A program made the position numbers and the translations under genes. From a virus: a stretch of 50,252 nt of DNA. The notes under the pieces are model-generated. The model was not told the origin of the DNA and did not search any database. It saw only the letters and a program-made list of their open reading frames with translations. The DNA lies in the IMG/VR virus record IMGVR_UViG_3300033049_000162, positions 1-50,252 of that record. The stretch is one strand, 5' to 3'. Position 1 is the first letter of the stretch. Each line of letters opens with the position of its first letter. Of this stretch, positions 7,510-15,278 are shown one piece after another.

Positions 7510-7701
7510 ATGGAGATACACCAAAAGCGCCAATTACTTGAAGCGTTGGACGTTTTGATTAAGCGTCCAGCTCAAGCAAATGAAAGAACACTTGCTGAGG
7601 CAATGGGTTATTTCAAGTTGCTAGTTGAGGAGGTCACACAAGGTGAAATTGTTGTCTCCTACATTGACAAAACTGCTCCCGATAACCCATTACCATTTTA
7701 A
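7510..7701 (+). CDS. Small helical protein with SSB-like C-terminal tip
   Basis: 63 residues, starting immediately after the preceding stop. Helical, ending in PDNPLPF, which resembles the DxDxPF-type tip by which bacterial SSB recruits partners. It lies just upstream of the annealing-protein/exonuclease pair. Whether the tip is functional is unknown. Confidence 0.6.
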   Translation: MEIHQKRQLLEALDVLIKRPAQANERTLAEAMGYFKLLVEEVTQGEIVVSYIDKTAPDNPLPF

Positions 7702-7712
7702 GGAATAAGAAG

Positions 7713-8642
7713 ATGAATGCACCAGTAAATACAAACCCGTTTCTACCTACAGCACCACAAAACAGCACTGTATCAACGGTTCAGTCAGATGTTCAACGCT
7801 CTGTTGCGGAAGTTCAAGCTGCTCTAGTGATTGCTAAACAATTTCCACGTAACCCAATTGAAGCTTATGACCGTGTAATGAATGCTTGTCAAAGACCGGG
7901 TTTAGCTCAATCAGCAGTTTATTCATATGCTCGTGGTGGATCATCTATATCAGGTCCATCAATTCGCCTTGCTGAAATGTTAGCTCAAAATTGGGGAAAT
8001 ATTCAGTATGGCATTCGCGAGCTATCTTCTGAAAATGGCGAATCAACAGTTGAGGCTTTTGCATGGGATGTTGAGACGAATACTCGTCAAACTAAAGTTT
8101 TCCAAGTGCCTCATAAACGATATACGCGGAATGGATCTAAAAAATTAGAAGACCCACGCGATATTTATGAACTTGTTGCAAACAATGGCGCTCGTCGTTT
8201 ACGTGCTTGCATCCTTGGGGTGATACCGGGTGATGTTGTAGATGCAGCAGTTGATCAATGCGAAAAAACCATTCACGCCTCAGCAGACACATCACCAGAA
8301 GGTGTTCAAAAATTAGTTGTTGCTTTTGAGCAGTTTAATGTCACTAAGGCAGACATTGAGGGATTTATTCAACGTCGAGTTGATGCCATCACCCCTGCCA
8401 ATGTTGTTTCCTTACGTAAAATTTTCACAAGCTTACGTGATGGTATTAGCTCACCAAAAGACTGGTTTAAGAATGCAAGTGCTGAAAAATCAGAACAGTC
8501 AGTTGCAAAGCCGAAACTTGATGACAAGGCTTTTGACGATGCTTTAGAGCAGTTAGCTTTAAACGCAATCGAAAAATCATACCTTTTAGATGGTTTTGAT
8601 TTAACAGATGCTCAAAAAATTGCTGTGGAGGCTCAAGGATGA
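7713..8642 (+). CDS. Putative phage recombination (single-strand annealing) protein
   Basis: 309 residues. Strongly phage-like: a conserved block around residues 55-90 (MNACQRPGLAQSAVYSYARG, then GPSIRLAEMLAQ) and 140-175 (DIYELVANNGARRLRACILG). I know this family from lambdoid and HK97-like phages next to YqaJ or lambda-exo nucleases. It would coat and anneal the single strands the exonuclease makes. It is not a typical RecT or lambda Bet sequence by eye, so the annealing role rests mainly on context. A small gene separates it from the exonuclease; both junctions overlap. Confidence 0.7.
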   Translation: MNAPVNTNPFLPTAPQNSTVSTVQSDVQRSVAEVQAALVIAKQFPRNPIEAYDRVMNACQRPGLAQSAVYSYARGGSSISGPSIRLAEMLAQNWGNIQYGIRELSSENGESTVEAFAWDVETNTRQTKVFQVPHKRYTRNGSKKLEDPRDIYELVANNGARRLRACILGVIPGDVVDAAVDQCEKTIHASADTSPEGVQKLVVAFEQFNVTKADIEGFIQRRVDAITPANVVSLRKIFTSLRDGISSPKDWFKNASAEKSEQSVAKPKLDDKAFDDALEQLALNAIEKSYLLDGFDLTDAQKIAVEAQG

Positions 8643-8887
8643 TTGATACACACGAACTTATTTGTCACTTATGTAATTTAGACGATAACTCTACATATGA
8701 TGAATTGGAACAGGCAATTTTTGATAACTACGAGGTGAGCATTGATGCATTCGATGCGATTGCTCATGCCTTGCTACCGCTTGTTGATGTTGGCAAGTCG
8801 GAACTAACAGGCAAAACATACAAAGGTTTTTCGGTACATACAAACGGATATGGCTTTTGGTTGTTAAAGATGGAGGTGAAGCAATGA
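8639..8887 (+). CDS. Hypothetical protein between annealing protein and exonuclease
   Basis: 82 residues, acidic, with ATGA overlaps at both ends (8639 and 8884). It is therefore translated together with the recombination genes. Not recognised. Confidence 0.65.
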   Translation: MIDTHELICHLCNLDDNSTYDELEQAIFDNYEVSIDAFDAIAHALLPLVDVGKSELTGKTYKGFSVHTNGYGFWLLKMEVKQ

Positions 8888-9543
8888 AACTATTCCGTGC
8901 CTCAAGCCTTCACAAGCTAATCGGTGAACCTAAAAAGAAAGGTGAAAGCCTTTCTGATACGGCTAAAACTGAAATCCGTTCAATTGTTAAAGAGGATTTA
9001 TTCACTTTTAAGTCGTTCACAGGCAACCAGTACACCCAAAAAGGCAATCAACTTGAAGAAATGGCAATTGAGTTGTCAGGAAAGATGCGATTTCGTGCTT
9101 ATCAAAAACATGTTGGTCGAGTTGAAAATGACTTAATCACTGGTGAGTGTGATGTGCTTGATCTTAAAAATAAATTGATCATAGACGCAAAATGCTCTTG
9201 GGATATTGGTACTCACCCATTCTTTCAAGATGAAGCTCAAGACAAAGTTAACAAAGCTGGTTATGACATTCAGATGCAGGCTTATATGTGGCTTTACGAG
9301 TGTGAGCGTGCAGAGATTGATTTCTGGTTATTCCCCTGCCCTGAAGAGTTATTGAAGCCTTACGAGGATCAAGAACAATTAATAAATTTGGTTGCTGAAA
9401 TTGATATTCGTGAACGCTTAACAACTGTAGTCATTGAACGTGATGAATCAATCATTCAGAAGATTAAAAACAAGATTCCCCTCTGCCAAGCCTATTACGA
9501 AAAGCTTTATGCAGAACGCAAACGAGGGAGATTAGTAGCATGA
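8884..9543 (+). CDS. YqaJ-type recombination exonuclease
   Basis: 219 residues from ATG 8884, which overlaps the previous stop; the longer start at 8857 lacks a ribosome site. PD-(D/E)xK nuclease core: Glu58/59 in NQLEE, Glu88-Cys-Asp90 (TGECDVLD) and Asp101-Ala-Lys103 (IIDAKCSW), followed by an IQMQAYMWL helix. Such enzymes digest one strand of linear duplex DNA. They work with an annealing protein, here probably the product of 7713-8642, in phage recombination. Confidence 0.88.
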   Translation: MKLFRASSLHKLIGEPKKKGESLSDTAKTEIRSIVKEDLFTFKSFTGNQYTQKGNQLEEMAIELSGKMRFRAYQKHVGRVENDLITGECDVLDLKNKLIIDAKCSWDIGTHPFFQDEAQDKVNKAGYDIQMQAYMWLYECERAEIDFWLFPCPEELLKPYEDQEQLINLVAEIDIRERLTTVVIERDESIIQKIKNKIPLCQAYYEKLYAERKRGRLVA

Positions 9544-9580
9544 CCCTCCTAAAACTTTGGCAAATGGCGTGGTGGTTGTG

Positions 9581-9928
9581 ATGGAAACTGTAACTTTAAT
9601 TTTTGAAGGTTATTCAGACGACACCTTTGGTGAAACTAATCATTTTAATGATGATTATGATAATTGTGCCAATGGAAAGCCGATTGAATACCTCGTGAAA
9701 TCTGGTGATATGGCTATTGTGGTTACAGGTCAACACTGCCCAAACAATAGTGGTACATGGATGATTGGTGTAGCCAACCATGATCCAAATTATGAAGATT
9801 GTGATTTCCCAAAATGGCCAATGAAACTTGAACCTCAAGATTACAGAAATGGCTTTCAACCTCGTTTAATTATAGAAGCCCCTAGCGATGTGGAAATTAA
9901 ATGCTTTCAACGAGATGAGGTGGCGTGA
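9581..9928 (+). CDS. Hypothetical early protein
   Basis: 115 residues from ATG 9581 (ribosome site GGTGG); an in-frame start at 9557 is possible. A 13-codon leader frame (9540-9581) overlaps its start and the exonuclease stop and may couple translation. Acidic, strand-rich, unrecognised. Confidence 0.6.
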   Translation: METVTLIFEGYSDDTFGETNHFNDDYDNCANGKPIEYLVKSGDMAIVVTGQHCPNNSGTWMIGVANHDPNYEDCDFPKWPMKLEPQDYRNGFQPRLIIEAPSDVEIKCFQRDEVA

Positions 9929-10191
9929 TGGAAATTAAAAGCTTAAATCTTGACGGCTCTGTTGATGAAATTGCAGAGCAATTATTCAAGCAAATGATTG
10001 GACCTATCTTTGATCACTTAGCCAAAACAGATCCAGAGTTGGCAGTTGAATTTGGTTATTGCATTGCTGGTAATGGGATCGCTTGTTATATGAACAGTCT
10101 TGAGGATGTAACTAAAGCTGAAAAATTAATTATTGATTCTACTAAATCAATGGCGGCAGATATTAAGCGCCATAGAAATAAAGTTTGTTGA
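9928..10191 (+). CDS. Hypothetical early protein
   Basis: 87 residues, start ATG 9928 overlapping the preceding stop (TGATG). Helical and acidic, with no recognised domain. Part of the early operon. Confidence 0.6.
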   Translation: MEIKSLNLDGSVDEIAEQLFKQMIGPIFDHLAKTDPELAVEFGYCIAGNGIACYMNSLEDVTKAEKLIIDSTKSMAADIKRHRNKVC

Positions 10192-10200
10192 GGTGGCGTG

Positions 10201-10911
10201 ATGATTAATATAGAAGAAGAACGCAAAGCATTTGAAATTGAGTGGATTAAATTAGGTGGGGATTTTAAAAGCTTCTCCATTATTGACAACATGTATGTAT
10301 TAATCCCAAGCATGGCAAGTGCTGATGATGTAATTAAAGAGCTTGCAGAAAGAGCAGTGAATTCAGCATTTGCACTTTGGTTGATTCAGTCAAGACAAAA
10401 GCAAGTAGTAATTGATGATTTGAATATCCAGTTGAAGGATGCCAAAGCCACCCCTGAAGGGTTTGTTTTGGTGCCAAAACTCTCAGCCAATTACTTGTTT
10501 AATCAAGTGCCTGAACTGGGCTTTAAACATCAAGATGAAAAAGACACTGTGCTCTATCATTTAAACTACATGGCTTCTGAATTTAAAGAATCTGCTAAGA
10601 ACTTTGTTGTTCTTGATCATGAAAAACAGAAGCGTTTTATTGAGGAAAGTGGTCTAAATCCATATCGCACAGACTTTCAAATTATTGAACAAACTTTAGA
10701 ACTAGTAGATCTTTTAGCATCATCAACAAATGTTTTTCAGCGTGACCCAGAAAGTAAAGTTTATCCTTTTGAATCTAAAAATCCACGTGTAATCGAATGG
10801 TGGCGCACAGCTTGTCAAATCCAAGAATTGCTTACTAATACTGATCCTGAAAATTGCGATTTTGAAAAATATAAAACAATGATCGAAGCACAGGAGCAAA
10901 GTCATGACTAA
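10201..10911 (+). CDS. Hypothetical early protein
   Basis: 236 residues, start ATG 10201 after the ribosome site GAGGTGG. Predicted helical. The segment IDDLNIQLKDAKATPEGFVL around residue 80 is a coiled-coil-to-domain linker pattern common in phage early proteins. Function unknown. The stop overlaps the next gene. Confidence 0.65.
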   Translation: MINIEEERKAFEIEWIKLGGDFKSFSIIDNMYVLIPSMASADDVIKELAERAVNSAFALWLIQSRQKQVVIDDLNIQLKDAKATPEGFVLVPKLSANYLFNQVPELGFKHQDEKDTVLYHLNYMASEFKESAKNFVVLDHEKQKRFIEESGLNPYRTDFQIIEQTLELVDLLASSTNVFQRDPESKVYPFESKNPRVIEWWRTACQIQELLTNTDPENCDFEKYKTMIEAQEQSHD

Positions 10912-11149
10912 GAAATGCGTGAACAATGGCAACTGGTTAAATATGTGTGAATCTTTAAAAGAAGTAACTACCCATCATTATGGTGATATTGAAGCTAACG
11001 TCATGACAACCTCTGATCGAAAATCCTCACGTCTTGAAATTGTCGCAGGTCGATTTAAGAAAAATCGTGTTGCTTTGAATTATTGCCCTTTCTGTGGTGT
11101 GAATATCGTGACAGAACACAAGGAGCCTGATCATGACAATTCAAACTGA
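10904..11149 (+). CDS. Small zinc-ribbon-like protein
   Basis: 81 residues, ending with CPFCGVNI near residue 66; a single Cys at about residue 13 could complete a metal site. The CPFCG knuckle recalls Lar-type restriction-alleviation proteins and other small phage zinc proteins, but one knuckle is not enough to assign a function. Confidence 0.6.
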   Translation: MTKKCVNNGNWLNMCESLKEVTTHHYGDIEANVMTTSDRKSSRLEIVAGRFKKNRVALNYCPFCGVNIVTEHKEPDHDNSN

Positions 11150-11342
11150 AGAAATCCTTGAAACGGCTCATGAAATTGCAGATCAGTTAGCACCCTTTGT
11201 AATTAGTGGTGATGAAACAACTTTGAAATTAAGCAAAAAGCAAGTTGATGATTTATACCACATTGTTGTGAATTTCATCGTAATCAATGAAGTGAATGAT
11301 TTACCTAGTGAAGTGGTTAAGAGTTTGGGAGAAATTGCATGA
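11133..11342 (+). CDS. Hypothetical early protein
   Basis: 69 residues, helical and acidic. It overlaps the previous gene by 17 bases and the next by four. Not recognised. Confidence 0.6.
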   Translation: MTIQTEEILETAHEIADQLAPFVISGDETTLKLSKKQVDDLYHIVVNFIVINEVNDLPSEVVKSLGEIA

Positions 11343-11935
11343 CCAATCAATATTCCCTAACTTGCCCTACTTGCAAAATTGAAAGACAAGTAACTAAAGA
11401 TAATTATAACTTCCACATCAGAACCAAAAGTTCAGGGCAATGTAGACCATGCCGAATCAAAGAGTTCAATTCAAGGAGTGAAAATAAAAGGGGTTATGTT
11501 AATGGCATTCCAGCCAAAAAACATCCTTATTACCACGTATGGAGAAACATGATTCGTCGGTGTTACGATCCAAAGGTTAGAAGCTACAAAGACTATGGTG
11601 GAAGAGGAATTACAATTTGCGAAGAGTGGATGGATTCAAAAGGATTTTTAACTTGGGTTGACTCTTATGGTGATATTGAGAATGGTTATGAACTTGATAG
11701 GATTAATAATGATGGAAATTATGAGCCAAGTAATTGTCGATTTATTGCAAGATCTGAAAATTGCCAGAACCGGAGATCTACTAAATTAAACTGGAAAAAG
11801 GTGCGAGAAATAAGAGATAAATTCAGAGCTAAATTGTCTATCTCTGCTATAGCAACAGAGTACTGTGTTTCAGCTTCAACTATCAGCTCAATAATTAATT
11901 ATAGAATTTGGAAAGAAGAAAAGGAGGAAGGTTGA
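11339..11935 (+). CDS. HNH homing-type endonuclease
   Basis: 198 residues. An N-terminal zinc module has Cys9, Cys12, Cys35 and Cys38. The core is WRNMIRRCYDP, then YKDYGGRGITICEEW, then ELDRINNDGNYEPSNCRF (about 118-135). This is the signature of HNH/AP2-type phage endonucleases. A C-terminal helix-turn-helix (ISAIATEYCVSASTISSI) at about 163-182 should bind DNA. These genes are often selfish homing elements. Its reading is more A/G-rich than its neighbours, fitting a mobile origin. Confidence 0.85.
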   Translation: MTNQYSLTCPTCKIERQVTKDNYNFHIRTKSSGQCRPCRIKEFNSRSENKRGYVNGIPAKKHPYYHVWRNMIRRCYDPKVRSYKDYGGRGITICEEWMDSKGFLTWVDSYGDIENGYELDRINNDGNYEPSNCRFIARSENCQNRRSTKLNWKKVREIRDKFRAKLSISAIATEYCVSASTISSIINYRIWKEEKEEG

Positions 11936-12570
11936 TGGAAGAACTGCCACACGTGATTATTCACAAGACTACGGAATACCCTACTGGCTTAAAATCAGCT
12001 AATGAAATTGCTGGACCTGATACATTGCCTTTGGAAAAACTTATTGCTTATGCTGAATCAGGGTATTTACCACATTATAGAATTGATGGTGGGGATTATC
12101 TATTTAAGGTTTCGGAAGTTAAAAGTTGGATTTCTAAAAACCTTATGGTTCGTTGCAATGGTGCTGATTTACCATTTAATTTAAAAATCACAGTGCCAGC
12201 AGAACAAATTACAGAACAAGCGCCATTTAGTATATGTAATTTGAAAGGGTTACAGCAGGTTCCCAAATACGGTTTTAACTCTGGTGTCTACTTCTTATGT
12301 TGGGGTACCGAGGTTGTATATGTTGGACAAAGCACAAATCCATCAGCACGCATTGCAAGCCATGTGTCTGAAGCTAAAAAAATATTTGATCGAGTGTATT
12401 TGTTACCAGTGCCAGAACACGATTTAAATAATGTTGAGGGTGCATTTATTGATGCACTTAAACCAAAATATCAAGGCGGTATGCGTTCTGGTAAAGGTAA
12501 GCCACTTTTACCACCAATGACACGTACCACCAAAGAGACTTTTGCAATTTATGAAATGGAGGTGAGATAA
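11935..12570 (+). CDS. GIY-YIG nuclease-domain protein with N-terminal DNA-binding region
   Basis: 211 residues; ATG 11935 overlaps the HNH stop and follows AAGGAGGAAGG. Residues about 20-70 resemble an excisionase/MerR-like winged helix (LEKLIAYAESGYLPHYRIDG). Residues 115-180 form a GIY-YIG nuclease: GVYF 117-120, VYVGQS 128-133, Arg139, His143 and Glu168. Substrate unknown. It could be a homing nuclease or an early phage enzyme. It is adjacent to an HNH nuclease and an excisionase-like gene. Confidence 0.8.
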   Translation: MEELPHVIIHKTTEYPTGLKSANEIAGPDTLPLEKLIAYAESGYLPHYRIDGGDYLFKVSEVKSWISKNLMVRCNGADLPFNLKITVPAEQITEQAPFSICNLKGLQQVPKYGFNSGVYFLCWGTEVVYVGQSTNPSARIASHVSEAKKIFDRVYLLPVPEHDLNNVEGAFIDALKPKYQGGMRSGKGKPLLPPMTRTTKETFAIYEMEVR

Positions 12571-12743
12571 TGAAATGGTACTCTATGACACAGGTTGCCA
12601 GTGAATTAGGTGTATGTCTAAATACTTTCAAAAAATACTATTTAGAGAAATATCCACCAGATCAGGAATTTGGAGTTCAAAAAAAATATACTGCATCAAC
12701 CGTGGTACGAATGAAAAAAGAAATATTAAAGGAAGGCGCTTAA
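12570..12743 (+). CDS. Excisionase-like helix-turn-helix protein (prophage 1)
   Basis: 57 residues; ATG 12570 overlaps the preceding stop (TAATG). MTQVASELGVCLNTFKKYYL at about 6-25 is a helix-turn-helix of the Xis/AlpA type. It is the last early gene and converges on the integrase, with the stop codons overlapping. It would direct excision by the integrase and perhaps repress it. Confidence 0.7.
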   Translation: MKWYSMTQVASELGVCLNTFKKYYLEKYPPDQEFGVQKKYTASTVVRMKKEILKEGA

Positions 12744-13885
12744 TTAGCGCCTTTCATCCATTTATCAACTTGTTCAGAATACCACTTCATCAACTCTACC
12801 CTTTCATCCCAATATTCAGCTCTGTTGTAAATACCGCGAATACGATCTTTAGGAACGTGAGCAATTTGATATTCAATTACATCAGGCCTGAATAGTTTTG
12901 AGTTATTGGTGTGGGTTGAGAATAAAGAGCGAAATCCATGTGTTACCATCTGACCAGCATAACCATTTCGCTTAATAATTGCTAGAATACTTTCAGAACG
13001 AACATGCTCACCATGATTGCGAGTGTGCTTAAAAATATATCCATTATCTGTCTTATGATCATATAGCTCTTTAAATAGCGAGTAAGTTTGATCAGTCAAA
13101 GGTACAACATGATCTCTACGCATTTTCATACGAGATGCTGGAATCACCCACTGTCTATTTTCTAAATCGATTTCGCCACTATCCCAACGGGATTGAAGTA
13201 ACTCAGAAATACGAACGGCTGTGTAACATGCGAGCTTAAGTGCGTGTAACAGTTCTGGTGTAACATTGCTTTGTGTTACACGCTTCCAAAATTCAGGCAT
13301 TTGCTCTGCATCAAGACTCGGCATATTACGAACGGTTTGCTGTGGGATGACATCAGAAATCAAAGTACATGGATTTTTTTGGGTATAGTCTGAAGCAATA
13401 GCAAAGTTAAAGATTTCATTTAGTAATCGAAGTGAGCGTTTAGCAGTTTCAAGTGTTCCCTTATTCACGATTTCTTTTACTTTTTTTACAATCGTTTTTC
13501 TTTCGACCTCATCAATTGGTTGATTCGAGAAATCTTCCGTAATGTAATTCAAGCGATAGATCACTGTATCTACATACTTTTTGCTCGACCATCTAGGCGT
13601 CATGAGTTTAAGCCACTCATCAATGACAGCTTTGACAGGTGGCGAGTCTAAGGTTTTGCCTTGAGCTTCTGATTTAAATTGTCTTGCCAGTTGCCGAGCA
13701 TCCTTACATCCGAGATCAGGATATTCACCGAGACTTTTTCTTGTTTGTTTACCATTTACTCGATAGGAAACAATCCATTTTTTCTTACCTGTTGGTGACA
13801 CATCAATAGATAAGCCCTCACCATCAGCAAGAGAATATCGTTGTTCTTTTGGTTTTAGACTTTTTACTTGTGAATCTGAAAGCAT
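12740..13885 (-). CDS. int: P4-type tyrosine integrase (prophage 1)
   Basis: 381 residues. An N-terminal arm-binding domain (DUF4102 type) covers about 1-80, a core-binding domain about 85-180, and the catalytic domain about 190-370. Catalytic residues: Arg225 (AVRISELL), His316 and Arg319 (HGFR), His343 and the nucleophile Tyr353 (GIYNRAEYW). The enzyme recombines attP with attB; P4-type integrases often use tRNA or tmRNA 3' ends. An ssrA 3' end lies 194 bases behind the start codon, fitting this. Transcribed away from the att site and convergent with the early operon. Confidence 0.95.
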   Translation of the reverse strand: MLSDSQVKSLKPKEQRYSLADGEGLSIDVSPTGKKKWIVSYRVNGKQTRKSLGEYPDLGCKDARQLARQFKSEAQGKTLDSPPVKAVIDEWLKLMTPRWSSKKYVDTVIYRLNYITEDFSNQPIDEVERKTIVKKVKEIVNKGTLETAKRSLRLLNEIFNFAIASDYTQKNPCTLISDVIPQQTVRNMPSLDAEQMPEFWKRVTQSNVTPELLHALKLACYTAVRISELLQSRWDSGEIDLENRQWVIPASRMKMRRDHVVPLTDQTYSLFKELYDHKTDNGYIFKHTRNHGEHVRSESILAIIKRNGYAGQMVTHGFRSLFSTHTNNSKLFRPDVIEYQIAHVPKDRIRGIYNRAEYWDERVELMKWYSEQVDKWMKGAN

Positions 13886-13894
13886 GTATCACCT

Positions 13895-13976
13895 GTTACA
13901 CGTGTGTCACTCCTGTGTAACATCATATCGTGATAGTGCATTATTCTCAAATGATGTTAGTGATAGAGTGTGATAG
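13895..13976. promoter_or_regulatory. Integrase leader with probable arm-type sites
   Basis: An inverted pair GTTACAC (13895-13901)/GTGTAAC (13915-13921) sits directly upstream of int. Three copies of GTGATAG follow at 13930-13936, 13960-13966 and 13970-13976. The position between int and the att core suggests Int/Xis arm sites and autoregulation of int. Repeats are seen; roles are inferred. Confidence 0.5.
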
Positions 13977-13988
13977 TAATTTAGGCAT

Positions 13989-14024
13989 TAAAAAAGCCCT
14001 GAAACTGTTAAATTTCAAGGCTTT
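13989..14024 (-). terminator. Terminator behind the ssrA 3' end
   Basis: Stem AAAGCC-x-TGAAA pairing with TTTCA-x-GGCTTT, followed on the minus strand by a T-run. It lies 55 bases downstream of the ssrA 3' end in the tmRNA reading direction and probably is, or copies, the ssrA terminator. Confidence 0.65.
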
Positions 14025-14078
14025 ATTAAGTTTCATGATACATCGTATAACTAAGTGACAGATCATGATTTACAAATT

Positions 14079-14106
14079 TGGTGGAGATGGCGGGAGTTGA
14101 ACCCGA
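14079..14106 (-). other. ssrA (tmRNA) 3'-end fragment, att site
   Basis: On the minus strand the 28 bases read as the T-arm (GGGTTCAACTCCC), then the 3' acceptor strand and CCA, as at the end of bacterial tmRNA. To the right of it (minus-strand upstream) no tmRNA body is present, so this is a fragment, not a working gene. Such fragments mark prophage att sites. With an integrase on its left and a second prophage on its right, it is probably the shared junction of two tandem prophages. Confidence 0.8.
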
Positions 14107-14203
14107 TCACATAAAACTCAATGAATAGCAATCCAATTACAAGCTATATAATTCAATGCTTTAGTCAATCCGTTTTTGATATTTTATCATTGCCATATAA
14201 AAG

Positions 14204-14224
14204 ATTACGTCAAAAATTACGTCA
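14204..14224. repeat. Tandem ATTACGTCA direct repeat near att
   Basis: ATTACGTCA at 14204-14212 and 14216-14224, phase 12 bases, about 100 bases from the att core on the prophage 2 side. It could be a pair of arm-type integrase sites. Too short to be sure. Confidence 0.4.
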
Positions 14225-14572
14225 GAGCTTTAGATGAAGAATTATTATAAATTTGGTGAATTGCTTGAAATTAATTGATGAACTTTTGATAAAAACTTAA
14301 CTCAGGGAAATCAATCAAAACCCATGCATAACTTTTTGGAATATTATGGTGTTTTTTAATACAAATTTCAGAAGAAAATCTTTAAAAAATAGTTTTTAAA
14401 CCTAATTTTGAACAAAAAACAACCAATCAAATTGAGCTTTAAAAAAAAATTCTTTAAACAATTACAATAAATTCATAATGTTAAATAAAAAAAATGATTC
14501 ATACATATTTCTCATTAGTCAAAATGTTATTCAATATGTTATGCGATTGAGCTATACTCAGCTTTGTAATGA

Positions 14573-14606
14573 AAAAAACCACCGAATGTTCGGTGGCCTT
14601 TATTTT
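14573..14606. terminator. Bidirectional terminator-like hairpin
   Basis: Perfect stem CCACCGAA/TTCGGTGG (14579-14586 with 14589-14596), with an A-run before and CCTTTATTTT after it. It could stop transcription in either direction. Confidence 0.7.
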
Positions 14607-14792
14607 ACTTTAGCAAGTAAAGCAATTTAATTTTTCTTGTCAGAAAATGGGTCTCAAACTAAATTCTGCAAGAAGTAACGATTAATTTAGATTAGTTGTT
14701 TTGATGCATCTTGTCAAGACTTCGAGCCTTTGTGCTTTTTTTTGCGAAAAGTGAATAGAGCATTACTCCCCCTAAATGTATAAGGAGTAATT

Positions 14793-14969
14793 ATGCGTTC
14801 AAAGCATTTAAACTATTTATTTGTGGTTGTAGTTTTAACACTAAAGTCTAGTCTTATTCACGCTCCTAATTTAGAGCAAAGACGAGCAATTAATCCACAA
14901 CTAAACACCGGCAATATAAATCTAAACTTTTCTTTTGTTAATTATATTAACAAAGAAAAAGAAACTTAA
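14793..14969 (+). CDS. Small probable secreted protein (moron candidate)
   Basis: 58 residues, with an excellent ribosome site (AAGGAG) seven bases before ATG 14793. The N-terminus (MRSKHLNYLFVVVVLTLKSS) looks like a signal peptide or membrane anchor. The rest is polar and Asn-rich. It runs opposite to the late operon and has its own terminator, typical of an independently expressed prophage cargo gene. Not recognised. Confidence 0.55.
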   Translation: MRSKHLNYLFVVVVLTLKSSLIHAPNLEQRRAINPQLNTGNINLNFSFVNYINKEKET

Positions 14970-14972
14970 TTA

Positions 14973-15008
14973 AAGAGTAAAGCCCTTTCAAATAAGGGCT
15001 TTACTCTT
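14973..15008. terminator. Strong bidirectional terminator ending the late operon
   Basis: Perfect 15-bp stem, AAGAGTAAAGCCCTT (14973-14987) pairing with 14994-15008, six-base loop. It overlaps the Rz1 stop codon and the last codons of Rz1. It ends the late operon on the minus strand and the small plus-strand gene. Confidence 0.8.
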
Positions 15009-15278
15009 CGCATCATTCAAAGCTCGACACTCATTGTATTTTGCAACAGTATCAATGATCCAAAGTGTGATTTCTTTGCCCTGCCCTGACTCAAGTTTTA
15101 AGAGTTTGGGGCAAGGTACGATCAGATTAGCTGGAATCGTCGGAGATAAGTGAGTTGATGTGCTGCAACCCTGTATCATCAATACAAACGTTGTTATAAA
15201 CAGGACGCTCAATGATCTTTTGCACTTCACGTGTAACTGTTTCGACTTTGACACGTTGCTCTGATTTAAGTTGCTCAT
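14988..15278 (-). CDS. Rz1: Rz1-like outer-membrane spanin lipoprotein
   Basis: Up to 96 residues in a second frame that begins inside Rz. It shows a lipoprotein signal (SVLFITTFVLMIQGCSTS) with the lipobox Cys near residue 38. With Rz it would bridge inner and outer membrane and fuse them at lysis. The start is uncertain; 15278 gives a long basic N-terminus. The out-of-phase overlap with Rz is the classic arrangement. The 3' end is formed by the terminator stem. Confidence 0.8.
   Translation of the reverse strand: MSNLNQSNVSKSKQLHVKCKRSLSVLFITTFVLMIQGCSTSTHLSPTIPANLIVPCPKLLKLESGQGKEITLWIIDTVAKYNECRALNDAKSKALI

Larger units (their letters stand above)
14107..14792. other. Non-coding attachment-side region of prophage 2
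   Basis: No convincing gene in 690 bases; very A+T-rich. It holds a tandem ATTACGTCA repeat at 14204-14224, a terminator-like hairpin at 14579-14596, and upstream sequence for the small gene at 14793. It probably represents the end of prophage 2 between the att core and the lysis genes. Confidence 0.5.

Noticed and set aside
9540-9581. 13-codon frame linking the exonuclease and the next gene
   Set aside because: Too short to call a gene; it may only couple translation and is mentioned with the following gene.
12733-12754. AAGGCGCT/AGCGCCTT hairpin between the Xis-like gene and int as a strong terminator
   Set aside because: It is a good stem but has no U-run on either side; it may serve convergent transcripts, but the evidence is weak.
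14079-14106. Complete tRNA or tmRNA gene
   Set aside because: Only the T-arm, acceptor 3' strand and CCA are present; no D-arm, anticodon arm or tmRNA body follows.
14240-14560. Possible promoter or small RNA in the A+T-rich prophage end
   Set aside because: No convincing -35/-10 pair or stable fold stands out from the A+T-rich background.
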